Made by a program: the position numbers and the translations under genes. DNA of 36,218 bases from Rhodospirillales bacterium (GTDB taxonomy: Bacteria; Pseudomonadota; Alphaproteobacteria; Azospirillales; Azospirillaceae): the NCBI GenBank assembly GCA_003165295.1, contig PLTC01000053.1, positions 518-36,735 of the forward strand, read 5' to 3'. The stretch's first letter is position 1; each line of letters starts with the position of its first letter. Below the pieces are notes generated by a model, which saw nothing but the letters and a program-made list of their open reading frames with translations, was not told where the DNA came from and made no database searches. Shown in pieces: positions 16,887-26,654 of the stretch.

Positions 16887-19520
16887 CTAGGCGATCCCGT
16901 AGACGAAGTTGCCGTCATCGCCGACCGAAACCTCCACCGCCGAAATCTTGCGATCTTCGGCCAGATGGGTGAGGAAATGCGCGGACAGGGTCGGCAACAG
17001 GCCGCGCGACAGGATGTGATCGATGGCGCGGGCACCACTTTGCACTTCCTTGCAGCGGGCAACGATGCTGTCAAGCACCGCTGGTGTACAGGTAAAGCGC
17101 GCGCGGTAATTGGCCTCGATCCGCTTTTCGATCCGACTCAATTGCAGTGCTGCGATCTGCCGCAGGATTTCGTCCGAGAGCGGAAAGTACGGCACCACGG
17201 AAACCCGGCCGAGAAATGCCGGCTTGAACGCCTTCAGCAGGTCGGGCCGCAGGGCCTCGGCCAGCCCCTCGGCGTCAGGCGCGGTCTCAAGATCGGCACA
17301 GAGCTTATGAATGGTCTCGGTCCCGACATTGGATGTCATGATGATCAGAGTATTCTTGAAGTCGATGTCGCGCCCTTCACCATCGCGCAACATGCCTTTG
17401 TCGAAAAGTTGATAGAATATATCCTGAACGCCGGGATGGGCCTTTTCCATCTCGTCGAACAGAATCACGCTGTAGGGCCGACGTCGCACCGCTTCGGTCA
17501 GGACGCCGCCCTCTCCATAACCGACATAGCCGGGGGGCGAGCCCATCAGAGTCGAGACCTTGTGCTCTTCCTTGAACTCCGACATGTTGATGACGGTCAT
17601 GTTCTGCTCGCCGCCATACAACAACTCGGCCAGCGCCAGCGCGGTCTCGGTCTTGCCGACGCCGCTGGTGCCGACCATCAGAAACACGCCGATCGGCTTG
17701 CGCGGATCGGTGAGTCCGGCGCGCGAGGTCTGGACCGCCTCGGCAATCACGTTAAGGGCATGGGGCTGTCCGACCACCCGCGCCGCCATACGTTGACGCA
17801 GATCCAACACCGACCGGATCTCATTGGAGACCATCCGGCCCACGGGAATTCCGGTCCAGTTGGCCACCACCGCCGCCACCGCCTCGCCATCGACGCAGGG
17901 ATGGATCAGCGGCGCCTCGCCCTGGAGCCCCTTGAGCCTTGCGGTCAACTCAGCCAACTCCTGGCGTCCGGTGGCCGCCACCGGGTCCGAAGGGCCTGCT
18001 GCTGCCGCTGCCGCCTCCAGCGCCTCGCGGCGCTGACGGATCGCCGCGACGATCCCTTTTTCGTCCTGCCAGCGTGCCTCCAGCGCCGCCAGTTCCGCCG
18101 GCGCCCGTTCACGGCGGGCGCGGGCGGTGGCCAGCCGCTCGGGGTCACCCGAACCGGTGACACCCTCCCGCTCCAGAATGCCGATCTCGGTGCTCAGAAC
18201 CTCGATCTCGCGCCGAAGGTCCTCGATCGGGGCCGGCACCGCCTCGGCGCCGATCGCGACCCGGGCGCAGGCGGTGTCGAGCAGGCTGACCGCCTTGTCC
18301 GGCAACTGCCGGCCGGCGACGTAACGGTGGCTCAGGCGGACCGCCTCGACCACCGCCCGATCGAGGATGCGCACCTTGTGATGGCGCTCCAGCGTCGCCA
18401 CCAACCCGCGCATCATCGCCACCGCCGCCAGCTCTCCCGGTTCTTCGACCTTGATCACCTGGAACCGCCGGGCGAGCGCGGCGTCGCGCTCGAAATATTT
18501 CTTGTATTCGGCCCAGGTGGTCGCTGCGATGGTCCGCAGATCACCGCGTGCCAGCGCCGGTTTCAGCAGATTGGCGGCATCGTTCTGCCCGGCCTGGCCG
18601 CCGGCGCCGATCAGGGTGTGCGCCTCGTCGATGAACAGGATGATCGGCGCGGGCGAAGCCTGAACCTCTTCGATGACGCTTTTCAGGCGATTCTCGAACT
18701 CCCCCCGCACCCCAGCCCCGGCCTGAAGCAACCCCAGGTCAAGAGTCCGAACCGAAACCGGCAGCAGCGCCGCCGGAACGTCACCGGCGGCGATGCGCAA
18801 AGCAAAGCCTTCGACCACCGCGGTCTTGCCGACCCCGGCCTCGCCGGTGAGAATCGGGTTGTTCTGGCGTCGGCGGGTCAGAATATCGATGACCTGACGA
18901 ATCTCCAGGTCGCGGCCCAGAACCGGGTCGATCTTGCCCGCCCGCGCCCGGGCGGTCAGGTCGATGGTGAATTTATCGAGCGCCCGCTCGCCGCCGGTGG
19001 CTTCCGACGAAGTCGCCACCGCCGCGGCCACCTCGGGTGGTGCCGGAGTTTCCAAGGCTCCCGCGGTAATGGCGCTGTGGTCACGACGCAATGCCTCCGC
19101 CGGAATGCGGGCGAACTGGCTTGAGGCTCCGCGCGCGAGCGCGGCCAGCGACCTTTCAGACAGCAACGCCACCAGCAAATGGCCCGACCCCACGTAGCGC
19201 GCCCCATCCTCGACCGACGCCACCAGCCACGCGGCCCGGGCCAGTTCGACCACCTGCGGAGCCAGCGACGGGGTGCGGGTATTGCCCCTTCGGAACCCCC
19301 TGACCACCCGCTCGAGGTCGGCACGCAGGCGCGCCACGTCCACCTCGTAATGCCGGAGCAGGATCCGGAGATCGCTGTCGGCCACATCCAGCAGCCCGAC
19401 CAGCCAGTGCTCGACTTCGACGTTGTAGTGCCCGCCCGAAATCGCGGAACCCACCGCCGCTTCCAGCGCGCCCCGGCTCAGGCCGTTCAGTTTGCCGATG
19501 ACTGACTTAAGGTCTTCCAT
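16887..19520 (-). CDS. clpV: ClpV/TssH, AAA+ ATPase that recycles the T6SS sheath
   Basis: An 877-residue ClpV. The Clp N-domain (about 1-150) would bind TssC. The first AAA+ module has Walker A GEAGVGKT (226-233) and Walker [10 protein letters not shown] (293-301). The second has Walker A GTSGVGKT (617-624), preceded by IPVGRM (558-563), and ends in a ClpB-type C-terminal domain. The coiled-coil middle domain (about 430-530) is short, as is usual for ClpV. The protein disassembles contracted sheaths in the cytoplasm. It is divergent from tssB, with 347 bases between the two starts, and is followed by hcp. The long open frame antisense to it is not a gene. Confidence 0.96.
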   Translation of the reverse strand: MEDLKSVIGKLNGLSRGALEAAVGSAISGGHYNVEVEHWLVGLLDVADSDLRILLRHYEVDVARLRADLERVVRGFRRGNTRTPSLAPQVVELARAAWLVASVEDGARYVGSGHLLVALLSERSLAALARGASSQFARIPAEALRRDHSAITAGALETPAPPEVAAAVATSSEATGGERALDKFTIDLTARARAGKIDPVLGRDLEIRQVIDILTRRRQNNPILTGEAGVGKTAVVEGFALRIAAGDVPAALLPVSVRTLDLGLLQAGAGVRGEFENRLKSVIEEVQASPAPIILFIDEAHTLIGAGGQAGQNDAANLLKPALARGDLRTIAATTWAEYKKYFERDAALARRFQVIKVEEPGELAAVAMMRGLVATLERHHKVRILDRAVVEAVRLSHRYVAGRQLPDKAVSLLDTACARVAIGAEAVPAPIEDLRREIEVLSTEIGILEREGVTGSGDPERLATARARRERAPAELAALEARWQDEKGIVAAIRQRREALEAAAAAAGPSDPVAATGRQELAELTARLKGLQGEAPLIHPCVDGEAVAAVVANWTGIPVGRMVSNEIRSVLDLRQRMAARVVGQPHALNVIAEAVQTSRAGLTDPRKPIGVFLMVGTSGVGKTETALALAELLYGGEQNMTVINMSEFKEEHKVSTLMGSPPGYVGYGEGGVLTEAVRRRPYSVILFDEMEKAHPGVQDIFYQLFDKGMLRDGEGRDIDFKNTLIIMTSNVGTETIHKLCADLETAPDAEGLAEALRPDLLKAFKPAFLGRVSVVPYFPLSDEILRQIAALQLSRIEKRIEANYRARFTCTPAVLDSIVARCKEVQSGARAIDHILSRGLLPTLSAHFLTHLAEDRKISAVEVSVGDDGNFVYGIA

Positions 19521-19867
19521 GCGCCACGGTGCTCCGTCCGCCCGTTTCTGCCGATGCGCCCTTTATTCTCAGTGGCTACGCTTCGCCCGACCGCCGCCTT
19601 CCGGCTGTGACCGCGAACCGCATGCCCCCGGCCGTGCCCCACTCTCCCTCACGGCTCCGGGTGTACCGTGATTTACGCATCGTTGTCATCCAAAGAATCC
19701 AGATTGGTGATTCCTTTTTTCGGGCGATGACGCTATACGGGAAGCCGGTTGACAGACAAACGTCGCCCGCCGCCCGGCTCACTGAACGGCTCCGGGACCG
19801 GCGTGTCGACCCTCCTGCTATCGCCCCTGCCACTCACCATTTCGATCCTGCCGGAGGCAGTCCAGTT
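19521..19867. promoter_or_regulatory. Divergent regulatory region between clpV and tssB
   Basis: A 347-base gene-free stretch from which the clpV-hcp and tssB-to-tssA transcripts must both start. A perfect TTGACA lies at 19749-19754 on the plus strand, but no good -10 follows at 16-18 bases, so I do not call a specific promoter. A T-run (about 19715-19720) and a TATACG (19734-19739) make the centre more AT-rich than its surroundings. I found no clear sigma-54 -24/-12 site. Confidence 0.4.
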
Positions 19868-20389
19868 ATGGCCAGCGTTCACGATAAACTCGAACGGGTT
19901 CGCAAGCCCCGTGTCCATATCCGCTTTGATGTCGAGACCGAAGGCGCCGAGCCGAAGAACGATCTGCCCTTCGTGGTCGGCGTGATCGGCGACTACTCCG
20001 GCAACAAGCCGGGCAAGGCGCTGGAACCGTTGCGCGATCGGAAATTCGTCCAGATCGACCGGGATAATTTTGACGAAATTCTTGGAAAGATCGCTCCCGG
20101 CCTGGAATTCAAGGTTGACAACACGCTGGCCGGTGACGGCAGCCAGTTGCACGTTGATCTCAGGTTCCGCGCGATGGATGACTTCGAGCCCGGCGCCGTG
20201 GTCAATCAGGTTCCGGCGCTGCGGAAGCTGCTGGAGTCGCGCAATCAGTTGCGGGACCTGCTGAGCAAGGCCGATAACTCGCAGAAGCTCGAGGACCTGC
20301 TGGAAGGGATTCTCAACGACAAGACGCAGCTTGAGGCGCTGTCGCGCCAGCTCAACGCGCCGCGCCCCGCTGACAAAGGAAACGAGTGA
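19868..20389 (+). CDS. tssB: TssB, small sheath subunit
   Basis: A 173-residue TssB. The start [23 protein letters not shown] and the block [13 protein letters not shown] are diagnostic, as are [14 protein letters not shown] and the helical C-terminus with [14 protein letters not shown]. TssB and TssC interlock to make the contractile sheath. I chose the ATG at 19868: GGAGG lies at 19853-19857, and the open frame upstream has no family similarity. It is the first gene of the plus-strand operon. Its stop overlaps the tssC start (TGATG), which suggests translational coupling and a balanced supply of the two sheath parts. Confidence 0.96.
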   Translation: MASVHDKLERVRKPRVHIRFDVETEGAEPKNDLPFVVGVIGDYSGNKPGKALEPLRDRKFVQIDRDNFDEILGKIAPGLEFKVDNTLAGDGSQLHVDLRFRAMDDFEPGAVVNQVPALRKLLESRNQLRDLLSKADNSQKLEDLLEGILNDKTQLEALSRQLNAPRPADKGNE

Positions 20390-21897
20390 TGGTCAACACC
20401 GAACGGCAGACCGCGGCAGAGGCCCAGACCGTCGCCGCCACCCCCGGCGTCTCGTTGCTCGATCAGGCGATTGCCGCGACCAAGCAAACCGAGCCCGACC
20501 GGGTCCGGGAGTTGTTGCAGACTCTTACCGCGGCGGCACTGGAAGGAACCGTAACCTATAACCGGAACCTCACCGACACCATCAACAAGGCCATTACCGA
20601 GCTGGACGAGAAATTGTCGACCCAGCTCGCAGCCATCATGCACCATGAAGAATTCCTCAAACTTGAGGGAAGCTGGCGCGGGCTCAACTATCTGGTCAAG
20701 AACAGCGAGACCGGGGTCGACCTTAAAATCAGGATGCTCAATGTTTCGAAGAAGGCGCTGTTTAAAGATCTGAAGAAGGCATCGGAATTCGATCAGAGCA
20801 TGCTGTTCAAGCATATCTACGAAAGCGAATTTGGCATGGCCGGTGGTGAGCCCTATGGCCTGCTGGTCGGAGATTACGAATTCAGCCAGCATCCCGAAGA
20901 TGTCGAACTGCTCGGCAAGATTTCCCAGGTTGCCGCGTTGGCTTTCGCCCCGTTCATTTCGGCTGCGGCGCCGAAGATGTTTGGCTTCGACGATTACCGG
21001 GACCTGAGCAAGCCGCGGGATTTGGCCAAGATTTTCGATACCGTCGAATATACCAAATGGCGGTCATTTCGCGAGAGTGACGAGGCGCGTTTCGTCACGC
21101 TCACGCTGCCGCGCACGCTGGCGCGCGCGCCCTATGGCTCGTCGGGCATTTCCATCGAAGAGTTCAAGTACGAGGAAGCGCCGCGCGAGCGAATCGGGGA
21201 CGACCGCGACGTCGGTCGGGTCCAGAAGCACGGCGACTATTGCTGGATGAACGCCGCCTATGTACTCGGCGCCCAGATCACCAATGCTTTTTCCCAGTAC
21301 GGCTGGTGCACCGCGATCCGGGGCAAGGAGGGGGGTGGCAAGGTCGAGAACCTGCCGTCCCATGTTTTCACCACCGATGACGGCGACCTGGATCAGAAGT
21401 GCCCGACCGAAATCGGCATCACCGACCGTCGGGAAGCCGAACTGAGCAAGTGCGGTTTTCTGCCGCTGTGCCATTACAAGAACACGGATTACTCGGTGTT
21501 CTTTGGCGCCCAGACCACTCAGAAGCCGCAGAAGTACGACCGGCCCGAGGCGACCGCCAACGCCGCCATTTCCGCCCGCCTGCCTTACCTGCTGGCCACC
21601 TCGCGTTTTGCCCATTTCCTGAAGGTCAAGGCGCGCGACTGGATCGGCTCGTTCATGGAGGCCAGCAACTGCGAGGCCAGGCTCGACCGCTGGATCAAGA
21701 ACTATGTCAACGCCAACGAGTCGGCCTCGGCTGACATGAAGGCCCGTTACCCGTTGCGCGAGGCCCGGGTCGAGGTTAAGGAGATTCCCGGTCAGCCCGG
21801 CTCGTACAATGCCGTCGCCTATCTGCGGCCATGGCTTCAGATGGAGGAACTGACCACCTCTTTGCGCATGGTCGCCCGCATTCCCGGTAAGAACTGA
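20389..21897 (+). CDS. tssC: TssC1, large sheath subunit (TssC41-like)
   Basis: A 502-residue full-length TssC. It has the N-terminal helix region ([15 protein letters not shown] at about 38-52), the core block [54 protein letters not shown], and the C-terminal [25 protein letters not shown] and [20 protein letters not shown]. This is the standard partner of TssB in the sheath. The ATG at 20389 has AAAGGA just upstream and overlaps the tssB stop. A second TssC paralogue follows after nine bases, the same order of paralogues seen in the Agrobacterium imp locus. Confidence 0.96.
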   Translation: MVNTERQTAAEAQTVAATPGVSLLDQAIAATKQTEPDRVRELLQTLTAAALEGTVTYNRNLTDTINKAITELDEKLSTQLAAIMHHEEFLKLEGSWRGLNYLVKNSETGVDLKIRMLNVSKKALFKDLKKASEFDQSMLFKHIYESEFGMAGGEPYGLLVGDYEFSQHPEDVELLGKISQVAALAFAPFISAAAPKMFGFDDYRDLSKPRDLAKIFDTVEYTKWRSFRESDEARFVTLTLPRTLARAPYGSSGISIEEFKYEEAPRERIGDDRDVGRVQKHGDYCWMNAAYVLGAQITNAFSQYGWCTAIRGKEGGGKVENLPSHVFTTDDGDLDQKCPTEIGITDRREAELSKCGFLPLCHYKNTDYSVFFGAQTTQKPQKYDRPEATANAAISARLPYLLATSRFAHFLKVKARDWIGSFMEASNCEARLDRWIKNYVNANESASADMKARYPLREARVEVKEIPGQPGSYNAVAYLRPWLQMEELTTSLRMVARIPGKN

Positions 21898-21906
21898 GGC
21901 GACCCG

Positions 21907-23487
21907 ATGATCGACGCCACCGAAACCCGACGCCGGACCGACACCCCGCAGGACCCGACCGGGTCCCCGGAGGGGGGGCGCCCGGATCTTCGGTGGCTGG
22001 TCGACCGGTTGATTGCCGCCATCGACCGCGCGCTGTCCGAACAGGTCAACGCCATCCTGCATCATCCCGAGTTCCAGCGGCTGGAAGCCTCGTGGCGTTC
22101 GGTAAAATATCTGGCCGACGCCGCCCACGGGATCGATCAGACCAGGGTCCGTGTTCTTTCGGTGTCCTGGCGGGAACTGGCCCGCGACCTGACCCGGGCC
22201 GCGGAATACGACCAGAGCCAGATGTTCGATAAGATTTACAACCAGGAATTCGGCATGCCGGGCGGGGAACCGTTCGGCCTGCTGATCGGCGATTACGAAA
22301 TCTCGCCGCTGCCGGCGATTCGGCGGCCCGCTTCCGCCGAAAGAGCCGTGTCGACAGACCGGCGGGCCGACGGCAATCCTGTTGTGGGCGACCTGCTGCG
22401 GACACTGACCACCCGGGCGCTGGCGGACAGCCCGGTCAACCGCCCCGGAAAATCGGGGAACGCCACCGACGCCGGCCCGCCGCCCGGCCAACCCGACGCC
22501 ATCGCCGTGCTGCGGGAAATGGCCAAGGTCGCCGCCGCGGCCTTTGCGCCGTTCCTCTGCAATGCCGCACCCGCCATGTTCGGGCTCGATCATTTCCAGG
22601 ACCTTGGCGCCCAGATCGATCTTGCCCGGACGTTTCGACAGACCGAGTACCAGCGTTGGCGGGAGTTCCAGCAAAACCCCACCACCAACGAGGATCTGCG
22701 GTTCATCGGCCTGACCCTGCCCCACATCCTGATTCGCGAGCCCTGGCCCGACGATGGGTCGCGCGCCGACGGCTTTCGCTTTAGGGAAACGGTCGACCGC
22801 GACGGACGAGACGGCTATCTGTGGTCGTCGGCGGCCTATGCCTTTGCCAGCGTGGTCTTGCGCGCATTCGGAGATTGCGGCTGGTTTACCGAAATTCGCG
22901 GGACCCGGCGGGATGTGTTGGGCTGCGGATTGGTGGTCGACCTGCCGGTGCCCTCGTTCGCCACTGACCGGCGGGGCGTCGCGATCAAACTGTCCAGCGA
23001 CGTGGAAATCTCGGACCGTCAGGAACGGGAACTGAGCGAGCTTGGTTTCATCCCGCTCGGCAAGGCGCGCTACACCGACTATTCGGTGTTTTTCGGCAAC
23101 CAATCGATCCAGACGCCGCAAAAGTTCGAAGACGCCGCCGCCACGGTCAACGCCCGCCTGTCGTCGATGATGCAATACCTGCTCTGTGTCTCCCGATTTG
23201 CCCATTACATCAAGGTCATGTGCCGGGATCGGCTGGGATCTTTCTCCACGCCGGCCGATGCCGAAGAGTTCCTGAACCGCTGGCTCGCCAATCATTGTGC
23301 CAATACCGAAAACGCCGAGGTGATGACCCGCTATCCGTTGCGGCAAGGGACCGCCGAGATCCGCGAGAGTCCCGGTCGCCCCGGCCTCTATTCCTGCAGG
23401 CTTTGGCTGCAACCTCACTTCCAACTCGATGAAATCTCCGCCGGATTCCGACTGGTAACCGAGGTGGCGAGCGGTCAGGCGGCATAA
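21907..23487 (+). CDS. TssC2, second TssC paralogue (TssC40-like) with an internal insert
   Basis: A 526-residue TssC paralogue. The core is clear: LHHPEFQRLEASWRSVKYL (51-69), EFGMPGGEPFGLLIGDYEIS (114-133), AAFAPFLCNAAPAMFG and the C-terminal LLCVSRFAHYIKVMCRD, all aligning with TssC1. It lacks about 35 residues of the TssC1 N-terminal region. After GDYEIS it carries a Pro/Arg/Ala-rich insert of about 63 residues (134-196). The insert holds GDLLRTLTTRALADS, which resembles the N-terminal [15 protein letters not shown] of TssC1. In Agrobacterium both TssC40 and TssC41 are needed for secretion; the role here is inferred from that. GAGG lies upstream of the ATG. Confidence 0.88.
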   Translation: MIDATETRRRTDTPQDPTGSPEGGRPDLRWLVDRLIAAIDRALSEQVNAILHHPEFQRLEASWRSVKYLADAAHGIDQTRVRVLSVSWRELARDLTRAAEYDQSQMFDKIYNQEFGMPGGEPFGLLIGDYEISPLPAIRRPASAERAVSTDRRADGNPVVGDLLRTLTTRALADSPVNRPGKSGNATDAGPPPGQPDAIAVLREMAKVAAAAFAPFLCNAAPAMFGLDHFQDLGAQIDLARTFRQTEYQRWREFQQNPTTNEDLRFIGLTLPHILIREPWPDDGSRADGFRFRETVDRDGRDGYLWSSAAYAFASVVLRAFGDCGWFTEIRGTRRDVLGCGLVVDLPVPSFATDRRGVAIKLSSDVEISDRQERELSELGFIPLGKARYTDYSVFFGNQSIQTPQKFEDAAATVNARLSSMMQYLLCVSRFAHYIKVMCRDRLGSFSTPADAEEFLNRWLANHCANTENAEVMTRYPLRQGTAEIRESPGRPGLYSCRLWLQPHFQLDEISAGFRLVTEVASGQAA

Positions 23488-23500
23488 GGACGAACAGGCC

Positions 23501-24310
23501 ATGACTCCACACGAGCATTTCAGGAACGGCAATCTGACCGCGGCCGTCGCCGGCCTGAGCCAGGACCTCAAGCGACGCCCGACCGACGTTCAGGCCCGCA
23601 CCTTTCTGGCCGAACTGCTGTGCTTTACCGGCGATTTCGACCGCGCCGACAGGCACCTGGACATCGTGGCGGACCAGGATCCGGCCCGGGCGGTGGCCGT
23701 CGCCCGGTTCCGCCAGCTTCTGCGGGCCGAGGTGGCGCGGCGCCAGACCTTTGAAGAAGGGCGGTTACCCCAGTTTCAGGCTCCACCGCCGCCCCATGTG
23801 GAAAAGGCGCTCCGTGCCCTGGCCGAACTGCGGGCCGGTCACGGCAAGGCCGCAACCGACCTGCTGGCAGAGGCCGAAGCCCTGCGTCCGGCTCTGCCCG
23901 GCCAATGCGACGGCGAGCCCTTCGACGACTTCCGCGATGTTGACGACGTCACTGCCGGCCTGATCGAGGTGCTGACCATCACCGGCCACTACCATTGGAT
24001 TCCGCTGAGCGACGTGCTCGAAATCGTCTTCCAGCCGCCGCAGCGGCCGCGCGATCTGCTTTGGCGCCGCGCCCGGCTGTCGGTGCGAAGCGGGCCTGAC
24101 GGCGAGGTGTTCATTCCGGTGCTTTATCCCACCCTGCCCGCCGACGCCGACGACGCCGTGCGCCTCGGTCACGCCACCCTGTGGTCGGAGCCCTCGGGCG
24201 GGCCGGTCCGGGGCATCGGTCAGCGCCTGTTCCTGGGCCTGTTTCCGGCCGGCGACCGCGACCTGGCCATTACCGGCATCGGGACCCTGCGTTTCCCGGG
24301 ACGCGCCTAA
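23501..24310 (+). CDS. tagJ: TagJ/ImpE, T6SS accessory protein
   Basis: A 269-residue TagJ/ImpE/HsiE-type protein. The start is TPR-like and helical (LTAAVAGLSQDLKRRPTDVQARTFLAELLCFTGDFDRADRHL). Then come the conserved DDFRDVDDVTAGLIEVLTITGHYHWIPLSDV and the PRDLLWRRARL block. In Pseudomonas the homologue binds TssB and helps bring ClpV to the sheath, and it typically travels with this T6SS subtype. The start codon follows the tssC2 stop after 13 bases with an AAGGA site, and tssE begins three bases after its stop, so it lies inside the operon. Confidence 0.92.
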   Translation: MTPHEHFRNGNLTAAVAGLSQDLKRRPTDVQARTFLAELLCFTGDFDRADRHLDIVADQDPARAVAVARFRQLLRAEVARRQTFEEGRLPQFQAPPPPHVEKALRALAELRAGHGKAATDLLAEAEALRPALPGQCDGEPFDDFRDVDDVTAGLIEVLTITGHYHWIPLSDVLEIVFQPPQRPRDLLWRRARLSVRSGPDGEVFIPVLYPTLPADADDAVRLGHATLWSEPSGGPVRGIGQRLFLGLFPAGDRDLAITGIGTLRFPGRA

Positions 24311-24313
24311 GAC

Positions 24314-24799
24314 ATGGCCCGGCCCGACCCCAACACGCCGTTGCTGCCTTCGGTATTCGACCGGCTGCTTGGTGACAAGCCGACCACCGACGGCGGGACG
24401 CCCCAGGCGGCGCAGCTCTGGTGGTCCAGGGACCGCCTGCGGAAAAGCGTCCTGCGCGATCTTGACGCCCTGCTCAACACCCGTCGACGCTGCCTGTCCT
24501 GGCCGGACCATCTCGGCCAACTCGATCGCTCACTGGTCAATTTCGGCGTCTCCGACTTCAGCAGCGCCAATCTCGGCTCCCAGGTCCAGAAGGAACAGCT
24601 TCGGGCCGACATCGAACAGACCATTCGGATCTTCGAGCCCCGGTTCAAGAGCGTCCGGGTGGGGCTCACCGAGACCGATGGCGACGCCCGCACCCTGTGC
24701 TTTCGCATTGAAGTGACCATGTACGCCGATCCGGTACCGGTCCATCTGCTGTTCGACTCGCGGCTCGAACCCGGCAGCCGTCGCTTTTCCGTGAAGTGA
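24314..24799 (+). CDS. tssE: TssE, gp25-like baseplate protein
   Basis: A 161-residue gp25-family protein. Diagnostic parts are PLLPSVFDRLL near the start, SVLRDLDALLNTRR, SLVNFGVSDFSSANL and the EQTIRIFEPRFKSVRVGL segment, in which the conserved Glu-hydrophobic pattern of gp25 proteins (I-R-x-F-E-P-R) is present. TssE is part of the baseplate wedge from which sheath assembly starts. It sits three bases after tagJ and eight before tssF, so all three are probably translated from one message. Confidence 0.95.
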   Translation: MARPDPNTPLLPSVFDRLLGDKPTTDGGTPQAAQLWWSRDRLRKSVLRDLDALLNTRRRCLSWPDHLGQLDRSLVNFGVSDFSSANLGSQVQKEQLRADIEQTIRIFEPRFKSVRVGLTETDGDARTLCFRIEVTMYADPVPVHLLFDSRLEPGSRRFSVK

Positions 24800-24806
24800 A
24801 CACGCC

Positions 24807-26654
24807 ATGACCGACGACCTTCTCGACCACTACGCCCGGGAACTGAAGCACCTGCGGAGCGCCGCGGCGGAGTTTGCCGCGGCCCATCCGACCATCGCCG
24901 GCCGGTTGCAGCTCTCGGCCGACACCATCGACGACCCCCATGTCGGCCGCCTGCTGGAAGGCGTGGCGTTCCTGAACGCGCGCATCCGGCGCAAGCTTGA
25001 TGACGAGTTTCCCGAACTGACCGACGCCCTGCTGGGGGTGCTGTATCCGCACACTCTGGCGCCGATACCGTCCATGGCCATCGTCCAGTTCACCGCGCTG
25101 AACGACTTCGACAAGTCGCTTCCGGTTGCGGTCGGGGCCGAACTGGAGACCAAAGCGGTTGGCGAAAAAATGGTTGCAGGCCGGCCGGTTGCGTCCGAGA
25201 CCTGCCATTACCGCAGCACCGCCGCGGTCACGCTGTGGCCGGTCACGGTGGCCGCCGCCAGCCTGACCGGCCGCCCGATCACCGCACCCAGGAACCCGCG
25301 CGCCGATGGCGCCGCCGCGGTCCTGCGTCTGACCCTCAAGGGCAGCCATCCCGACGCCCGGTTTCCCGGGTTGGGCCTGAACACCCTGCGCTTTTATCTG
25401 GCGGCACCCCTGCACGAGGCGCTTTCCGTCTATCAGTTGCTGTTCCGCTCGACGATCTCGGTGATGCTCGCCGATTCCCCCAATGACCGGGAACCGGTCC
25501 CGTTGCCGGCTGATTGTCTGCGGCCGGTCGGCTTTGACCGTAACGAGGGCATGCTGCCCTACCCGCCGACGTCGTTCATCGGCTACCGCCTGCTGACCGA
25601 ATATTTCGCCTTTCCTCAGAAATTCCTGTTCTTCGACCTGACCGGTCTGGACCGGAAGCAAAACTTCCGCCAGAGCAACCAACTGGAGGTCTTTTTCTAC
25701 CTGTCGGACACGGTGCCCGACCTGGAGCGCAAGTTGACCGCATCAATGTTCGCGTTAGGCTGCACCCCGATCGTCAACCTGTTCCGTCAGCGGGCCGAGC
25801 CCATCGACCTTGACGGCACCACGTCGTCCTATCGGGTGGTTCCCGACTTCCGCCGGCCTTCGGCGCTGGAAATCCACTCGGTGGAGCGCGTCATCGCCTC
25901 CGACGGACGGGGCCACACTTTCCCCTGTCAGCCCTTCTACGCGATCCGGCATGACAGCAGCCGGGCCGACCACCGTCCCATGTTTTGGCATACCGAACGA
26001 CGGCGCCTGCGCGACGACGACACCGGGACCGACGTCTTTCTGTCCCTGGTCGACCCGGCCTTCAACGCCCTGGCACCGGCCGACCGGGAACTGTCGGTGG
26101 AGACCCTTTGCTTCAATCGTAACCTGCCCCAACGTCTGTTTCTCAGCGGTGGCCTGCCCACACTGACCCCGATTGCCGGCACCCCGATCAGCGTCAGGTG
26201 CCTGACCTCGCCGACCCCGACCCTGCGCCCGCCGGTACGCGAACAGGGACGGTGGCGGCTGGTGTCTCACCTGTTGCTCAACCACCTGTCACTGGCCGAT
26301 TTCGAGCAGGGCGCCGACGGGCTCCGTGAAATCCTCAAGCTGTACGATTTTCGCGACTCCGCCGAAACCAAGGCCGCAATCGATGGCATTACCAGCATAA
26401 GGTGCATCCGCGGCACCGCCCGCGCCCCCGGCCCCGACATGGGGGTGGTGGTGCGCGGCATTGACGTGACCGTCACCTTCGATGCCCAACGGTTCACCGA
26501 CAACGGCCTGTTCCTGTTTGCGTCGATGCTGGAGCGGTTCCTGCCGCTCTATGGCTCGATCAATTCGTTCACGCGACTGACCGCCGCGGTCAGGGACCGC
26601 CCGGGAATTCTGAAGCAGTGGCCGGCGCGGACCGGCGAGATGGTGCTGCTGTGA
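24807..26654 (+). CDS. tssF: TssF, T6SS baseplate protein
   Basis: A 615-residue TssF/ImpG protein. The start DLLDHYARELKHLRSAAAEFAAAHPTIAGRL and the region PHVGRLLEGVAFLNARIRRKLDDEFPELTDALLGVLYPH are diagnostic. The C-terminal LFASMLERFLPLYGSINSFTRL matches the family end. TssF forms the major wedge of the baseplate with TssG and TssE. The length is normal. The start is 7 bases after tssE, and the end overlaps the tssG start. Confidence 0.96.
   Translation: MTDDLLDHYARELKHLRSAAAEFAAAHPTIAGRLQLSADTIDDPHVGRLLEGVAFLNARIRRKLDDEFPELTDALLGVLYPHTLAPIPSMAIVQFTALNDFDKSLPVAVGAELETKAVGEKMVAGRPVASETCHYRSTAAVTLWPVTVAAASLTGRPITAPRNPRADGAAAVLRLTLKGSHPDARFPGLGLNTLRFYLAAPLHEALSVYQLLFRSTISVMLADSPNDREPVPLPADCLRPVGFDRNEGMLPYPPTSFIGYRLLTEYFAFPQKFLFFDLTGLDRKQNFRQSNQLEVFFYLSDTVPDLERKLTASMFALGCTPIVNLFRQRAEPIDLDGTTSSYRVVPDFRRPSALEIHSVERVIASDGRGHTFPCQPFYAIRHDSSRADHRPMFWHTERRRLRDDDTGTDVFLSLVDPAFNALAPADRELSVETLCFNRNLPQRLFLSGGLPTLTPIAGTPISVRCLTSPTPTLRPPVREQGRWRLVSHLLLNHLSLADFEQGADGLREILKLYDFRDSAETKAAIDGITSIRCIRGTARAPGPDMGVVVRGIDVTVTFDAQRFTDNGLFLFASMLERFLPLYGSINSFTRLTAAVRDRPGILKQWPARTGEMVLL

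Noticed and set aside
16872-19124. A 750-codon open frame antisense to clpV
   Set aside because: No family features, and it lies entirely against a clear ClpV with both Walker motifs.
19749-19754. A perfect TTGACA before tssB as a sigma-70 -35 box
   Set aside because: No acceptable -10 hexamer occurs 16-18 bases downstream; that stretch is almost pure GC.
19529-19867. An N-terminal extension of tssB up to the start of the open frame
   Set aside because: The added residues do not resemble TssB, and GGAGG sits in front of the internal ATG at 19868, which gives the standard TssB start.
21064-23571. An 835-codon open frame antisense to the two tssC genes
   Set aside because: It runs across two real genes and the junction between them, with a composition typical of antisense GC-rich frames.
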